NCBI RefSeq assembly: GCF_005889745.1
Contig: NZ_VCKZ01000026.1
Location: 1 to 39,684, forward strand
Source of the DNA: Actinomadura geliboluensis
Lineage (GTDB): Bacteria > Actinomycetota > Actinomycetes > Streptosporangiales > Streptosporangiaceae
Length of the DNA stretch: 39,684 nucleotides
Direction: 5' to 3'
Below are positions 32,834 through 39,684 of the stretch, piece by piece. Each line of letters begins with the position of its first letter. Positions within the stretch are counted from its first letter, which is position 1. Under the pieces are notes generated by a model. It was given only the letters and a program-made list of their open reading frames with translations. It was not told where the DNA came from and did not search any database. A program made the position numbers and the translations under genes.

Positions 32834-33802
32834 ATGGCGATAGAGGCGAGGCAGACGGCCATCTCGGTGGTCGGGCTGCGGAAGGCGTTCGGGGAGAAGA
32901 CCGTCCTCGACGGGCTGGACCTGGAGGTGGCGCGCGGGACGGTGTTCTCGCTGCTCGGGCCGAACGGGGCGGGGAAGACGACGGCCGTGCGGATCCTGTC
33001 GACGCTGATCCGGGCGGACGGCGGCGAGGCGCGGGTCGCCGGGTGCGACCTGATGCGCGACCCCGACGGGGTGCGCAGGGCGATCGGTGTCACGGGGCAG
33101 TACGCGGCGGTGGACGGGCTGCTCACCGGGCGGGAGAACCTCATCCTGATGGCCGACCTCCACCATCTGGGGAAGGCCGCCGGGCGGCGGGCCGCCGACG
33201 AGCTGCTGGAGCGGTTCGACCTGGTGGAGGCGGCGGGCCGGACCGTCGCGACGTACTCGGGCGGGATGCGGCGGCGGCTCGACATCGCGATGACGCTGAT
33301 CGGGAGCCCGCAGATCATCTTCCTGGACGAGCCGACGACCGGGCTCGACCCCCGCAGCCGCCGGACGACCTGGGAGATCGTCCGCGGCCTGGTGCGCGGC
33401 GGCGTGACGATCTTCCTGACCACGCAGTACCTGGACGAGGCCGACCAGCTCGCCGACCGCATCGCGGTGCTGGACGGCGGCCGGATCGTCGCCGAGGGGA
33501 CGTCCGAGGAGCTGAAGCGGCTGGTGCCGGGCGGGCACGTCCGGCTGCGGTTCGCCGGGCCGGGCGAGCTGGACGCGGCGGCGCGGGTGCTCGGCGAGGC
33601 CGCGCGGGACGACGACGCGCTCGCGCTGCAGGTGCCGAGCGACGGCGGCGTCCGGTCGTTGCGGGCGCTGCTCGGGCGGCTGGAGGACGCGGCCGTCGAG
33701 GTCGGCGAGCTGTCCGTGCACACCCCCGACCTGGACGACGTGTTCCTCGCCCTCACCGGCCAGAAGGAGCAGAAGGAGCAGAAGGAGCAGGTCGCACGAT
33801 GA
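32834..33802 (+). CDS. DrrA-type ABC exporter ATP-binding protein
   Basis: A 322-aa ATPase of the daunorubicin-resistance DrrA family. It has Walker A GPNGAGKTT, the Q-loop GQYAAVDGLLTGRENL typical of DrrA, signature YSGGMRRRLDIA, Walker B IIFLDEPTTGLDP, and H-loop-equivalent LTTQYLDEADQLAD. The extended C-terminal domain ends HTPDLDDVFLALTG. The last residues are a QKE triplet repeated three times, encoded by a 9-bp repeat that also supplies ribosome-binding sequences for the permease. It powers export of a hydrophobic drug or natural product. Its stop overlaps the permease start by four bases. Confidence 0.94.
   Translation: MAIEARQTAISVVGLRKAFGEKTVLDGLDLEVARGTVFSLLGPNGAGKTTAVRILSTLIRADGGEARVAGCDLMRDPDGVRRAIGVTGQYAAVDGLLTGRENLILMADLHHLGKAAGRRAADELLERFDLVEAAGRTVATYSGGMRRRLDIAMTLIGSPQIIFLDEPTTGLDPRSRRTTWEIVRGLVRGGVTIFLTTQYLDEADQLADRIAVLDGGRIVAEGTSEELKRLVPGGHVRLRFAGPGELDAAARVLGEAARDDDALALQVPSDGGVRSLRALLGRLEDAAVEVGELSVHTPDLDDVFLALTGQKEQKEQKEQVAR
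33761..33787 (+). repeat. Three copies of the 9-bp unit CAGAAGGAG
   Basis: They encode Gln-Lys-Glu three times at the end of the ATPase. Each carries AAGGAG, the last ending 11 bases before the permease ATG. Confidence 0.75.
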
Positions 33803-34584
33803 GCGCGCTCGCACTGGCGATGACCGACTCCGCGACGATGCTGCGCCGCAACCTGCGGCACGCGCTGCGGTACCCGTCCCTGACGCTCGCGGGCATGATG
33901 ATGCCGATCTTCATCATGGTGCTGTTCGTCGGCGTGTTCGGGAACGTGCTCGGGGACGGCGTCGGCGGCGCCGCCAAGGGCGACTACATCAACTACGTGG
34001 CGCCGGGGATCATCCTGATGGGGATCGCGTCCGGGTGCCTGCAGACGTCGGTCTCGGTGTGCGTCGACATGACCGAGGGCATCGTGGACCGGTTCCGGAC
34101 GCTCGGCATCGCGCGGGCCTCCCTGCTGACCGGCCACGTGATCGGCAGCATGGTCCAGACGCTGCTGAGCACGGTCGCGGTCGTCGGCGTGGCCGTCGCG
34201 ATGGGGTTCCGGGCGAGCGGGAGCGTCCTCGACTGGCTCGCCGCGGCGGGGCTGCTGGTGGCGCTCACGTTCGCGCTGACGTGGGTGGGCGTCATGCTCG
34301 GGCTGCTGGCGAAGAACCCCGAGGGCGCGAGCAACACGCCGATGATCGTGCAGTTCCTGCCGTTCTTCGGCAGCGCGATCGTCCCGCCGGAGTCGATGCC
34401 GGCCGGGGTGCGGTGGTTCGCCGAGTACCAGCCGTTCACGCCGATCAACGAGACGCTGCGCGGCCTGCTGACCACGTCGCCGGACGGGGCCGACGCGACG
34501 GCGGCCGCGGCCTGGTGCGCGGGGCTCGCCGTGGCCGGCTACACGGCGTCGAAGGTGCTGTTCAACCGGAAGGCGCCTCGGTAG
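33799..34584 (+). CDS. DrrB-type ABC-2 exporter permease
   Basis: A 261-aa permease with six hydrophobic segments. The cytosolic N-terminus (LRRNLRHALRYPSLTLAGM) is typical of DrrB, the loop DMTEGIVDRFRTLGIAR is the ABC-2 signature region, and EYQPFTPINETLRGLL matches the conserved end of DrrB proteins. It forms the exporter with the upstream ATPase. Its last 23 bases overlap the end of the convergent SARP gene. Confidence 0.93.
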   Translation: MSALALAMTDSATMLRRNLRHALRYPSLTLAGMMMPIFIMVLFVGVFGNVLGDGVGGAAKGDYINYVAPGIILMGIASGCLQTSVSVCVDMTEGIVDRFRTLGIARASLLTGHVIGSMVQTLLSTVAVVGVAVAMGFRASGSVLDWLAAAGLLVALTFALTWVGVMLGLLAKNPEGASNTPMIVQFLPFFGSAIVPPESMPAGVRWFAEYQPFTPINETLRGLLTTSPDGADATAAAAWCAGLAVAGYTASKVLFNRKAPR

Positions 34585-37500
34585 CGAGCGCCCGCGCGGC
34601 GTTCCAGAGGCCCTCCCGGGAGAGGCCGGCGTACTCCGCCGCCGCGGCGCGGTACGCCGGCTCGTCGGCGTCGAGGGCGGCGCGGCGGGCGGCGGCGGGG
34701 GACATGGTCGGCTGGAAGGACCGGCTGAAGTGCATCCGCTCCGCCAGCGCGATCCGGCGCGCGGCGCGGGTCCGGTCCTCGTCGATCATGGCGAGGGCCA
34801 GCAGGAGCGCGCCGCAGATGGGCAGGTCCATGACGGCGGGCGGCAGCGGGTGCGCCGCCTCGGCCAGCAGCGCGGACAGCTTGCCGGGCAGCCCTTCGGC
34901 GAGGTCTTGGACGAGGCCGAGCCGCCCGTGCCGCGCGTGGGCGACGACGGTGACGCAGTGGGTGTCCACCGTCCACGGGTCGAGGCCGAGCGCGGGGGCG
35001 GGGAGTTCCTCGTCCGCGAGGCGCGACGCCGCCTCCCGCCACAGGCGCAGGCCCGTCTCGGCGTCGCCGCGCCCGAACGCGATCTCCGCGCGCGCGCCGA
35101 GGCTGAAGGTGGCCATGCCCGGCGAGTCGTAGGGACCCTCGGAGATGGACTGCTCCAGCAGCCGCTCCGCCTCGTCGAGCCGGCCGAGGTGGAGGTGGAC
35201 GGCCGCGAGCGCCCACAGCAGCCCGAACATGTCGGGCCAGCCGTAGCGGTCGAGGAAGTCCAGCGAGGCCCGCAGGTGGTGCGCGGCCTCCGCCGGCCGG
35301 TCGACCTGCATCAGCAGCTCGCTGAGCCGCGAGTGGGCGATCAGCCGCAGCCAGGGCGAGGGGGCGGTCTCCGCCGCCTCCGCCATCGCCTCGGTGGCCT
35401 CCAGCGCGCCCGGCAGGTCGCCCTCGTGCTCGCGGATGTAGCCGGTGACGCAGTCCGCGAGGGCCGCGAGCAGCGGCCGGTCGCCGGCGCGCATCCGGTC
35501 GAGCGCCGCGCAGTCGGGGCCCAGGATCTCGGGCGCCGACCCGACCAGGACCGCCAGCGCCCGGACGAGGCCGTCCGGCTGCACGGGCGGGAGCCGGCGC
35601 AGCGCGACGAGCGCGCGGGTGACCCGCGGCCCCTTCAGCATGACCGTGGTGAGGACGCTCAGCGCCAGCGCCGTCCGGGTGACGCCGACGTCCCGCGGGC
35701 CGGGGCGGAACCGGCTCAGCACGCCGGCGGTCTCCTCCACCACCGTGATCATCCGGCTGAAGGCGGACTCCAGCGTCCACAGGCCGCCCAGCACCGCCGT
35801 GGCCGCCGCGACCGCGGGGCCGTCCCGCCGGGCGAGCCCGTGCCGGAGCGCCTGGAGGAGGTTGTCCTGCTCGGCGCGGACGCGGTCCAGCGGCGCGACG
35901 GGATCGGCCCCGAACAGCTCCTCGTGGTGCGCCGCGCCGAACTCGCGCGCCCAGGCGAGCAGCCCGTCCACCGCGCGCTCCGTCTCCCCTTCGGCCTCGC
36001 GGTGGGACGCGCTGAACTCGCGGACGCTCTCCAGCATCAGGAACCGCGTGCCCGCGCCGTCCTCGGCCGTGGCGAGCAGCGATTGGCCGACGAGGTCGTC
36101 CAGGACGTCGAGCGCGTCGCCGTCCAGCAGGTGGCGGGCCGCGTCCAGGGTGAAGCCGCCGGAGAAGATCGACAGCGCCCGCATCGCGGCGCGCCGGGAC
36201 GGCGACAGCAGGGCCCAGCTCCAGTCGACGACGGCGTGCATCGTCCGGTGCCGGGACGGCGCGTCGCGGGCGTTCCCGCGCAGCAGCGCGAACCGGTCGT
36301 CCAGCCCGCGGGCGATCTCCGGCACCGACATGACCCGGACGCGCGCCGCCGCCAGCTCCACCGCGAGCGGCAGCCCGTCGAGGTGCCGGCACAGCTCCTC
36401 GACGGTGCCGGGCGCCAGGCGCACGCCGGGACGCGCGGCCGAGGCCCGCTGCCGGAACAGCTCGACCGCCGCGTCCAGGCCGAGCGCGGGCAGCGGGTAC
36501 ACCGACTCCGACGACAGGCCCAGCGGCGCGCGGCTGGTGGCCAGCACCCGCACGTCCCGCGTCATCGACACCAGGGCGCCGACCAGGGCGGCGACGCCGT
36601 CGACGACGTGCTCGCAGTTGTCCAGGACGAGCAGGACCGGGCCGGGGCCGAGCGCGTCCACGATCCCGGGGAGCGTCCCGCCGGGGCGGCGCGGCGCCCG
36701 CCGGGCCTCGCCGACGCCGAGCACCGACGCGACCTCGCCCTCCACGTCCCCGTCCCGCGCGACGCCGGCCAGCGTGACGACGTGCACCGCGCGCTGCGGC
36801 GCGTCCCGCGCCACCGCGTGCGCCAGCCGCGTCTTGCCGAGCCCGCCCGTGCCCACGATCGAGGTGACGCGGGACGTGCGCAGCAGCTCCAGGACGGCGG
36901 CGAGGTCGCCGTCGCGGCCGAGCAGCGGGTTCGGCTCGTGCGCGACACCGCGCCGGACCACCGGGGCCTCGTCGCGCAGCAGGTCCTCCTGGACGCCTTG
37001 CAGGGCCGCGCCGGGGTCTGTCCCGAGCGAGTCGCGCAGCGAGCGCCGGTAGGTCTCGTAGCGGGCCAGCGCGGCGGACGGCCCCGCCGTCGCGGCTTCG
37101 CATCGCAGCAGCTCGGCGAGGACCTCTTCGTCGCGCGGGTACTCGTGCGCGACAGCGCGCAGCGCGTCGAATCCCTCCTGATGCCGTCCGAGCCGGGCCA
37201 GCGCAAGCGCGCGCGCACGGCGCAGCGTCCCGTAGGTCGAGGTGCGCTCGGCCCGCAACACGGAGAGGGGGTCGCTGCCTTCATCCGGTGTCGGCGGCCC
37301 GTCCCACAGTGCGAGCCCTTCCTCCGCATGCGCCAGCGCTGCTGCGTGGTTCCCGTCCCTGGCGGCCTGTGCACTCGCCTCCGCAGCGAGCAGCACGGCG
37401 CACGCGTCCACCTCGGACTCGTCGAGCCCCAGCCGGTACCCGGTGGGCGTGCTCTCGATGACGTCCACGCCTAGCTGCGACCGCGCGCGCGACACCACGA

Positions 37501-37678
37501 CCTGGAGCGCCTTGGCCGGGTTTTCTGGACGATCGTCCGCCCAAAGCCCTTCGACCAGCCGTGCAACGGACGCACCGCCCCGCGCTTCGGCGGCCAGCAG
37601 CGCGAGCAGCCCCCGCACCCGTGGGCTCGTGACGTCCCGCCCCCGGCAGGCGACCCGCGACAGCAACGTCAGTTCCAC
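34562..37678 (-). CDS. AfsR-like SARP regulator with NB-ARC ATPase and TPR-like region
   Basis: A 1038-aa activator. It has an OmpR-type winged helix (residues 1-90) and a bacterial transcriptional activator domain (about 93-240, ending DSLGTDPGAALQ). A STAND/NB-ARC ATPase follows, with Walker A VGTGGLGKTRLA near 275 and Walker B VLLVLDNCEHV near 355. The C-terminal half of about 500 residues consists of helical TPR-like repeats. The layout equals that of S. coelicolor AfsR and large SARPs that activate secondary-metabolism genes. The GTG at 37678 is six bases after a TANNNT box. A likely target is the exporter promoter with 11-bp repeats, about 1.7 kb from its 3' end. Confidence 0.92.
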   Translation of the reverse strand: MELTLLSRVACRGRDVTSPRVRGLLALLAAEARGGASVARLVEGLWADDRPENPAKALQVVVSRARSQLGVDVIESTPTGYRLGLDESEVDACAVLLAAEASAQAARDGNHAAALAHAEEGLALWDGPPTPDEGSDPLSVLRAERTSTYGTLRRARALALARLGRHQEGFDALRAVAHEYPRDEEVLAELLRCEAATAGPSAALARYETYRRSLRDSLGTDPGAALQGVQEDLLRDEAPVVRRGVAHEPNPLLGRDGDLAAVLELLRTSRVTSIVGTGGLGKTRLAHAVARDAPQRAVHVVTLAGVARDGDVEGEVASVLGVGEARRAPRRPGGTLPGIVDALGPGPVLLVLDNCEHVVDGVAALVGALVSMTRDVRVLATSRAPLGLSSESVYPLPALGLDAAVELFRQRASAARPGVRLAPGTVEELCRHLDGLPLAVELAAARVRVMSVPEIARGLDDRFALLRGNARDAPSRHRTMHAVVDWSWALLSPSRRAAMRALSIFSGGFTLDAARHLLDGDALDVLDDLVGQSLLATAEDGAGTRFLMLESVREFSASHREAEGETERAVDGLLAWAREFGAAHHEELFGADPVAPLDRVRAEQDNLLQALRHGLARRDGPAVAAATAVLGGLWTLESAFSRMITVVEETAGVLSRFRPGPRDVGVTRTALALSVLTTVMLKGPRVTRALVALRRLPPVQPDGLVRALAVLVGSAPEILGPDCAALDRMRAGDRPLLAALADCVTGYIREHEGDLPGALEATEAMAEAAETAPSPWLRLIAHSRLSELLMQVDRPAEAAHHLRASLDFLDRYGWPDMFGLLWALAAVHLHLGRLDEAERLLEQSISEGPYDSPGMATFSLGARAEIAFGRGDAETGLRLWREAASRLADEELPAPALGLDPWTVDTHCVTVVAHARHGRLGLVQDLAEGLPGKLSALLAEAAHPLPPAVMDLPICGALLLALAMIDEDRTRAARRIALAERMHFSRSFQPTMSPAAARRAALDADEPAYRAAAAEYAGLSREGLWNAARALATEAPSG

Positions 37679-37684
37679 GGGGAC

Positions 37685-37690
37685 AGCGTA
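37685..37690 (-). promoter_or_regulatory. Predicted -10 box of the SARP gene
   Basis: TACGCT on the minus strand ends six bases before the GTG; leaderless start inferred. No 11-bp repeats like those of the exporter are seen here. Confidence 0.45.
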
Positions 37691-37756
37691 GGACGTACCC
37701 GAAAAACGCGATAGGTCTCGACTTCCCGCCCCGGGCGCGGACGGGGAGGGCGCGGG

Positions 37757-38689
37757 TCAGGCGCGGTAGTGGCGGCGCAGGGCCACGCCGGCGGCGACGC
37801 CGCCGGCGAGGGCGCCGGCGCCCGCTGCGGCGGGCAGGGCGATCATGGTGACCTTGCGGCCGGTGCGGAAGTCGTGGATCGGCCAGCCGTGGTCGCGGGC
37901 GTGGGCGCGCAGCTCGGCGTCGGGGTTGACGGCGTGCGGGTGGCCGACGGCGGTCAGCATCGGCAGGTCGTTGATCGAGTCGCTGTAGGCGGAGCAGCGG
38001 GCGAGGTCGAGGCCCTCCCGGGCGGCGAGCGCGCGGACGGCCTCCGACTTGGCCGGGCCGTGCAGCAGGTTGCCGACGAGCCGGCCCGTGTAGACGCCCT
38101 CGCGGGTCTCGGCGACGGTGCCGAGCGCGCCGGTGAGGCCGAGGCGGTGCGCGATCGTGCGGGCCACCTCGACGGGCGTCGCGGTGACGAGCCAGACCTG
38201 CTGGCCCGCGTCCAGGTGCCCGAGGGCGAGGGTGCGGGTGCCGTGCCAGATGCGGTCCGCCATCACCTCGTCGTAGATCTCCTCGCTCAGCCGGACGATC
38301 TTGTCGACCCGCTGCCCGGCGACGAAGGCGAGCGCGGCCTCCTTCGCGCTGCCGATGTGCTCGGAGTTCTCGCTGCCGCGCAGCCGGAACGCGGCCTGCC
38401 CCCAGGCGAACATCGCGAGGTCGCGCATCGTGAACAGCTTGCGGGCGGCGAGCCCCCGCGCGAAGTAGTAGATGGACGCGCCGCGCATCATCGTGTTGTC
38501 GACGTCGAAGAACGCCGCCGCGGCGGGGTCGGGCTCGGGCAGCGGCTCGTGCTCGGCCGCGGCCGCCGCGGCGGCCTCTCCTGCACTCACATGATCTTCG
38601 TCCTTGCCCCGCTGCCAGAACGGCCACTGCCAGAACGAGCCCCGCGAGAGCGGGCCTTGCCGAAACGACCGCTGCCGTGTCTGCCGCAT
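37757..38689 (-). CDS. HAD-IB family hydrolase (SerB1-like phosphatase)
   Basis: A 310-aa HAD phosphatase. Motif I is FFDVDNTMMRG, motif II the Thr in LVTATP, motif III the Lys in GPAKSEAV, and motif IV SDSINDLPML. The family includes phosphoserine phosphatase-like enzymes, and Rv0505c (serB1) holds the same position in mycobacteria. A Gly/Ala-rich hydrophobic segment near the C-terminus (about residues 283-303) may anchor it to the membrane. The ATG at 38689 follows TAAGCT by six bases; a GTG at 38590 with AAGGA upstream would remove an unusual Gln/Trp/Phe-rich N-terminus. Confidence 0.9.
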   Translation of the reverse strand: MRQTRQRSFRQGPLSRGSFWQWPFWQRGKDEDHVSAGEAAAAAAAEHEPLPEPDPAAAAFFDVDNTMMRGASIYYFARGLAARKLFTMRDLAMFAWGQAAFRLRGSENSEHIGSAKEAALAFVAGQRVDKIVRLSEEIYDEVMADRIWHGTRTLALGHLDAGQQVWLVTATPVEVARTIAHRLGLTGALGTVAETREGVYTGRLVGNLLHGPAKSEAVRALAAREGLDLARCSAYSDSINDLPMLTAVGHPHAVNPDAELRAHARDHGWPIHDFRTGRKVTMIALPAAAGAGALAGGVAAGVALRRHYRA

Positions 38690-38695
38690 GGGCCG

Positions 38696-38701
38696 AGCTT
38701 A
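38696..38701 (-). promoter_or_regulatory. Predicted -10 box of the HAD-IB gene
   Basis: TAAGCT on the minus strand, six bases before the ATG at 38689. It directly abuts the left arm of the AT-rich inverted repeat. Confidence 0.45.
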
Positions 38702-38702
38702 G

Positions 38703-38773
38703 TGAACAAATTTCATCCTCGGTCGACCTGCCCCAGCCACGCCATCACGGACGGGCCGGATGAAATATGTTCA
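38703..38773. repeat. 71-bp element with 16-bp AT-rich terminal inverted repeats
   Basis: TGAACAAATTTCATCC (38703-38718) and GGATGAAATATGTTCA (38758-38773) are inverted copies matching at 15 of 16 positions. They enclose 39 bases of ordinary GC-rich sequence. The right arm contains the stop codon of the short rsbN-like ORF, and the left arm abuts the HAD promoter. No target-site duplication is evident. Confidence 0.65.
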
Positions 38774-38959
38774 ATCAACCGCCTCCCTCGGACCGTCGCC
38801 TCGCCCGTGATTGGGACGGCCGTCACTCCGGTCGCCCGCGGCCGCGACGAGCCGCTCGCGCAGCACGGCACGGAACCGCGGGTCGGGCCCGGCGTCGCTC
38901 GCCCGCAACCGGGCAAGCGCGTTCCCTTGCTCGATGATCTTCCCTCGCCTGGTTCTCAC
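38771..38959 (-). CDS. Short RsbN/DUF5667-like ORF, probably truncated
   Basis: A 62-aa product starting with GTG five bases after AAGGAG. Residues 1-42 (MRTRRGKIIEQGNALARLR, then PDPRFRAVLRERLVAAA) resemble the start of DUF5667 proteins such as RsbN, the membrane anti-sigma factor normally encoded just downstream of bldN. The transmembrane and external parts are absent: it ends after a charged tail. The adjacent frame continues TGVTAVPITGEATVRGRR, which looks like displaced coding sequence, so a frameshift plus deletion is possible. It could be a decayed remnant or a minimal cytosolic version. Confidence 0.5.
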   Translation of the reverse strand: MRTRRGKIIEQGNALARLRASDAGPDPRFRAVLRERLVAAAGDRSDGRPNHGRGDGPREAVD

Positions 38960-39083
38960 TGGCTCTCCTTCTGGAGTCCAGGCGTGAACGCTCTCCTGCC
39001 CGCACAAACGATCGGACGGCGCGGCGGGTTACGGCCGTGCCGCGAATAGACGATCAATCCAATAACGGGCGGGGAACGGGCGG

Positions 39084-39684
39084 TTATCGGCGCAGGTCGT
39101 CGGGGAGCATCCGGCCCAGGGACCGGACGGCCCGGTACTGCAGCGCCTTGATCGCGCCCGTCTTCTTGCCCATGATCAGCGCGGTCTCGGCGACCGACAG
39201 CCCGTGCAGGAACCGCAGGACGATGCACTCCTGCTGCTCCGACCCCAGCCGCCGGACGGCCTGCAGCAGCGTCCGGTTGGTCATCGAGTCCAGGACGGCG
39301 CGCTCGGGCCCCTCCTGGTGCCGGTCGGGCTCGACCAGCTCGGCGGTGCAGACCTCCAGCCGGTAGCGGCCGGACTTGAAGTGGTCGGCGACCAGGTTCC
39401 GGGCGATCGTGACGAGCCAGGCCCCGAAGTCCTTGCCCTGCCAGTGGAAGTCGCAGATCCGGCGCAGCGCGCGCAGGAACGTCTCGCTGGTGAGGTCTTC
39501 GGTGAGCGAGTGCGACCCGACCCGGTAGTAGACGTACCGGTAGACCAGCTCGACGTAGTGGTCGTAGAGGGAGCCGAACGCCTCGGCGTCACCGTCCCGC
39601 GCCCGCAGGACGAGCGCCTTGAGGATCTCGGCGCGTCCGGCGTCCTGCTCGGCGGCGTCCCGTCCGGCGACGTCGCGACCGGCG
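39084..39684 (-). CDS. bldN: RNA polymerase sigma factor BldN (5' end outside window)
   Basis: The last 199 residues of an ECF-type sigma factor; the start lies beyond the window edge. Region 2 is visible as EAFGSLYDHYVELVYRYVYY through SETFLRALRRICDFHWQGKDFGAWLVTIARNLV (given in parts), and region 4 as QQECIVLRFLHGLSVAETALIMGKKTGAIKAL (in parts). The FHWQGKDFGAWLVTIARN and GKKTGAIKALQYRAVRSL blocks are characteristic of sigma-BldN, which directs aerial-development genes (chaplins, rodlins) in Streptomyces. The stop is TAA, and a short rsbN-like ORF lies 124 bases downstream. Confidence 0.92.
   Translation of the reverse strand, partial: AGRDVAGRDAAEQDAGRAEILKALVLRARDGDAEAFGSLYDHYVELVYRYVYYRVGSHSLTEDLTSETFLRALRRICDFHWQGKDFGAWLVTIARNLVADHFKSGRYRLEVCTAELVEPDRHQEGPERAVLDSMTNRTLLQAVRRLGSEQQECIVLRFLHGLSVAETALIMGKKTGAIKALQYRAVRSLGRMLPDDLRR

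Noticed and set aside
38713..38916. 67-codon minus-strand frame overlapping the rsbN-like ORF
   Set aside because: Not a gene by itself; its middle may be the frameshifted continuation of rsbN and is treated there.

Overview
The window is a very GC-rich chromosomal segment with strong G/C third-position bias, many GTG/TTG starts, short intergenic gaps and apparently abundant leaderless genes. This fits a differentiating actinomycete. The gene neighbourhood (proC, an excisionase-like HTH gene, a 32-aa bS22 gene, a galE2-like epimerase, a LPLAT acyltransferase, a HAD-IB gene, sigma-BldN) matches, from memory, the conserved backbone of M. tuberculosis Rv0500-Rv0505c and S. coelicolor around SCO3323-SCO3337. 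Thermomonosporaceae (for example Actinomadura) is my guess; no taxonomic search was possible. No tRNA, rRNA, CRISPR array or transposase was found.

Layout. (1) 1-12600: nucleoside deaminase, GNAT, NADAR-domain protein, mutY, a small anchored exported protein, the genome-maintenance pair radA-disA, an alpha/beta hydrolase, a methyltransferase, a TIM-barrel isomerase overlapping a TetR regulator, and a two-gene ABC-2 exporter. (2) 12700-17500: a LytR-CpsA-Psr protein, proline dehydrogenase beside proC (opposite ends of proline turnover), a small membrane protein, a 53-aa ORF and an HSL-type esterase. (3) 17650-23000: acuC and a phosphatase-like gene, then bdtA-like HTH, bS22, epimerase and acyltransferase. 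The bdtA upstream region carries a near-perfect BldD-type palindrome. (4) 23000-37700: an accessory block that interrupts the remembered conserved order. It holds an ECF41 (SigJ-type) sigma factor, LtrA, a cytochrome P450, an Imm35-like protein, proline iminopeptidase, an HTH-TM-NBR1 membrane regulator, a Cys-rich secreted protein, two tandem RNHCP zinc-ribbon proteins, a class V aminotransferase, a DrrAB-like exporter and a 1038-aa AfsR-like SARP regulator. (5) 37750-end: a HAD-IB phosphatase, a truncated rsbN-like ORF and the 3' part of bldN, which runs off the window.

How the parts may work together. Three developmental elements cluster here: bldN, bdtA with a candidate BldD site, and a short RsbN-like remnant. 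In the accessory block, the DrrAB-like exporter has three exact-period 11-bp direct repeats immediately upstream of its predicted -10. That is the architecture bound by SARP/AfsR or PhoP regulators, and a SARP gene lies convergently next to the exporter.

The most interesting points are: the SARP/PHO-like repeat array; the truncated rsbN next to a 71-bp AT-rich element with 16-bp terminal inverted repeats; an in-frame palindromic segment of foreign codon use inside the phosphatase-like gene; paired hairpins ahead of the tandem RNHCP genes; and a recurrent TANNNT box placed 6-8 nt before start codons.
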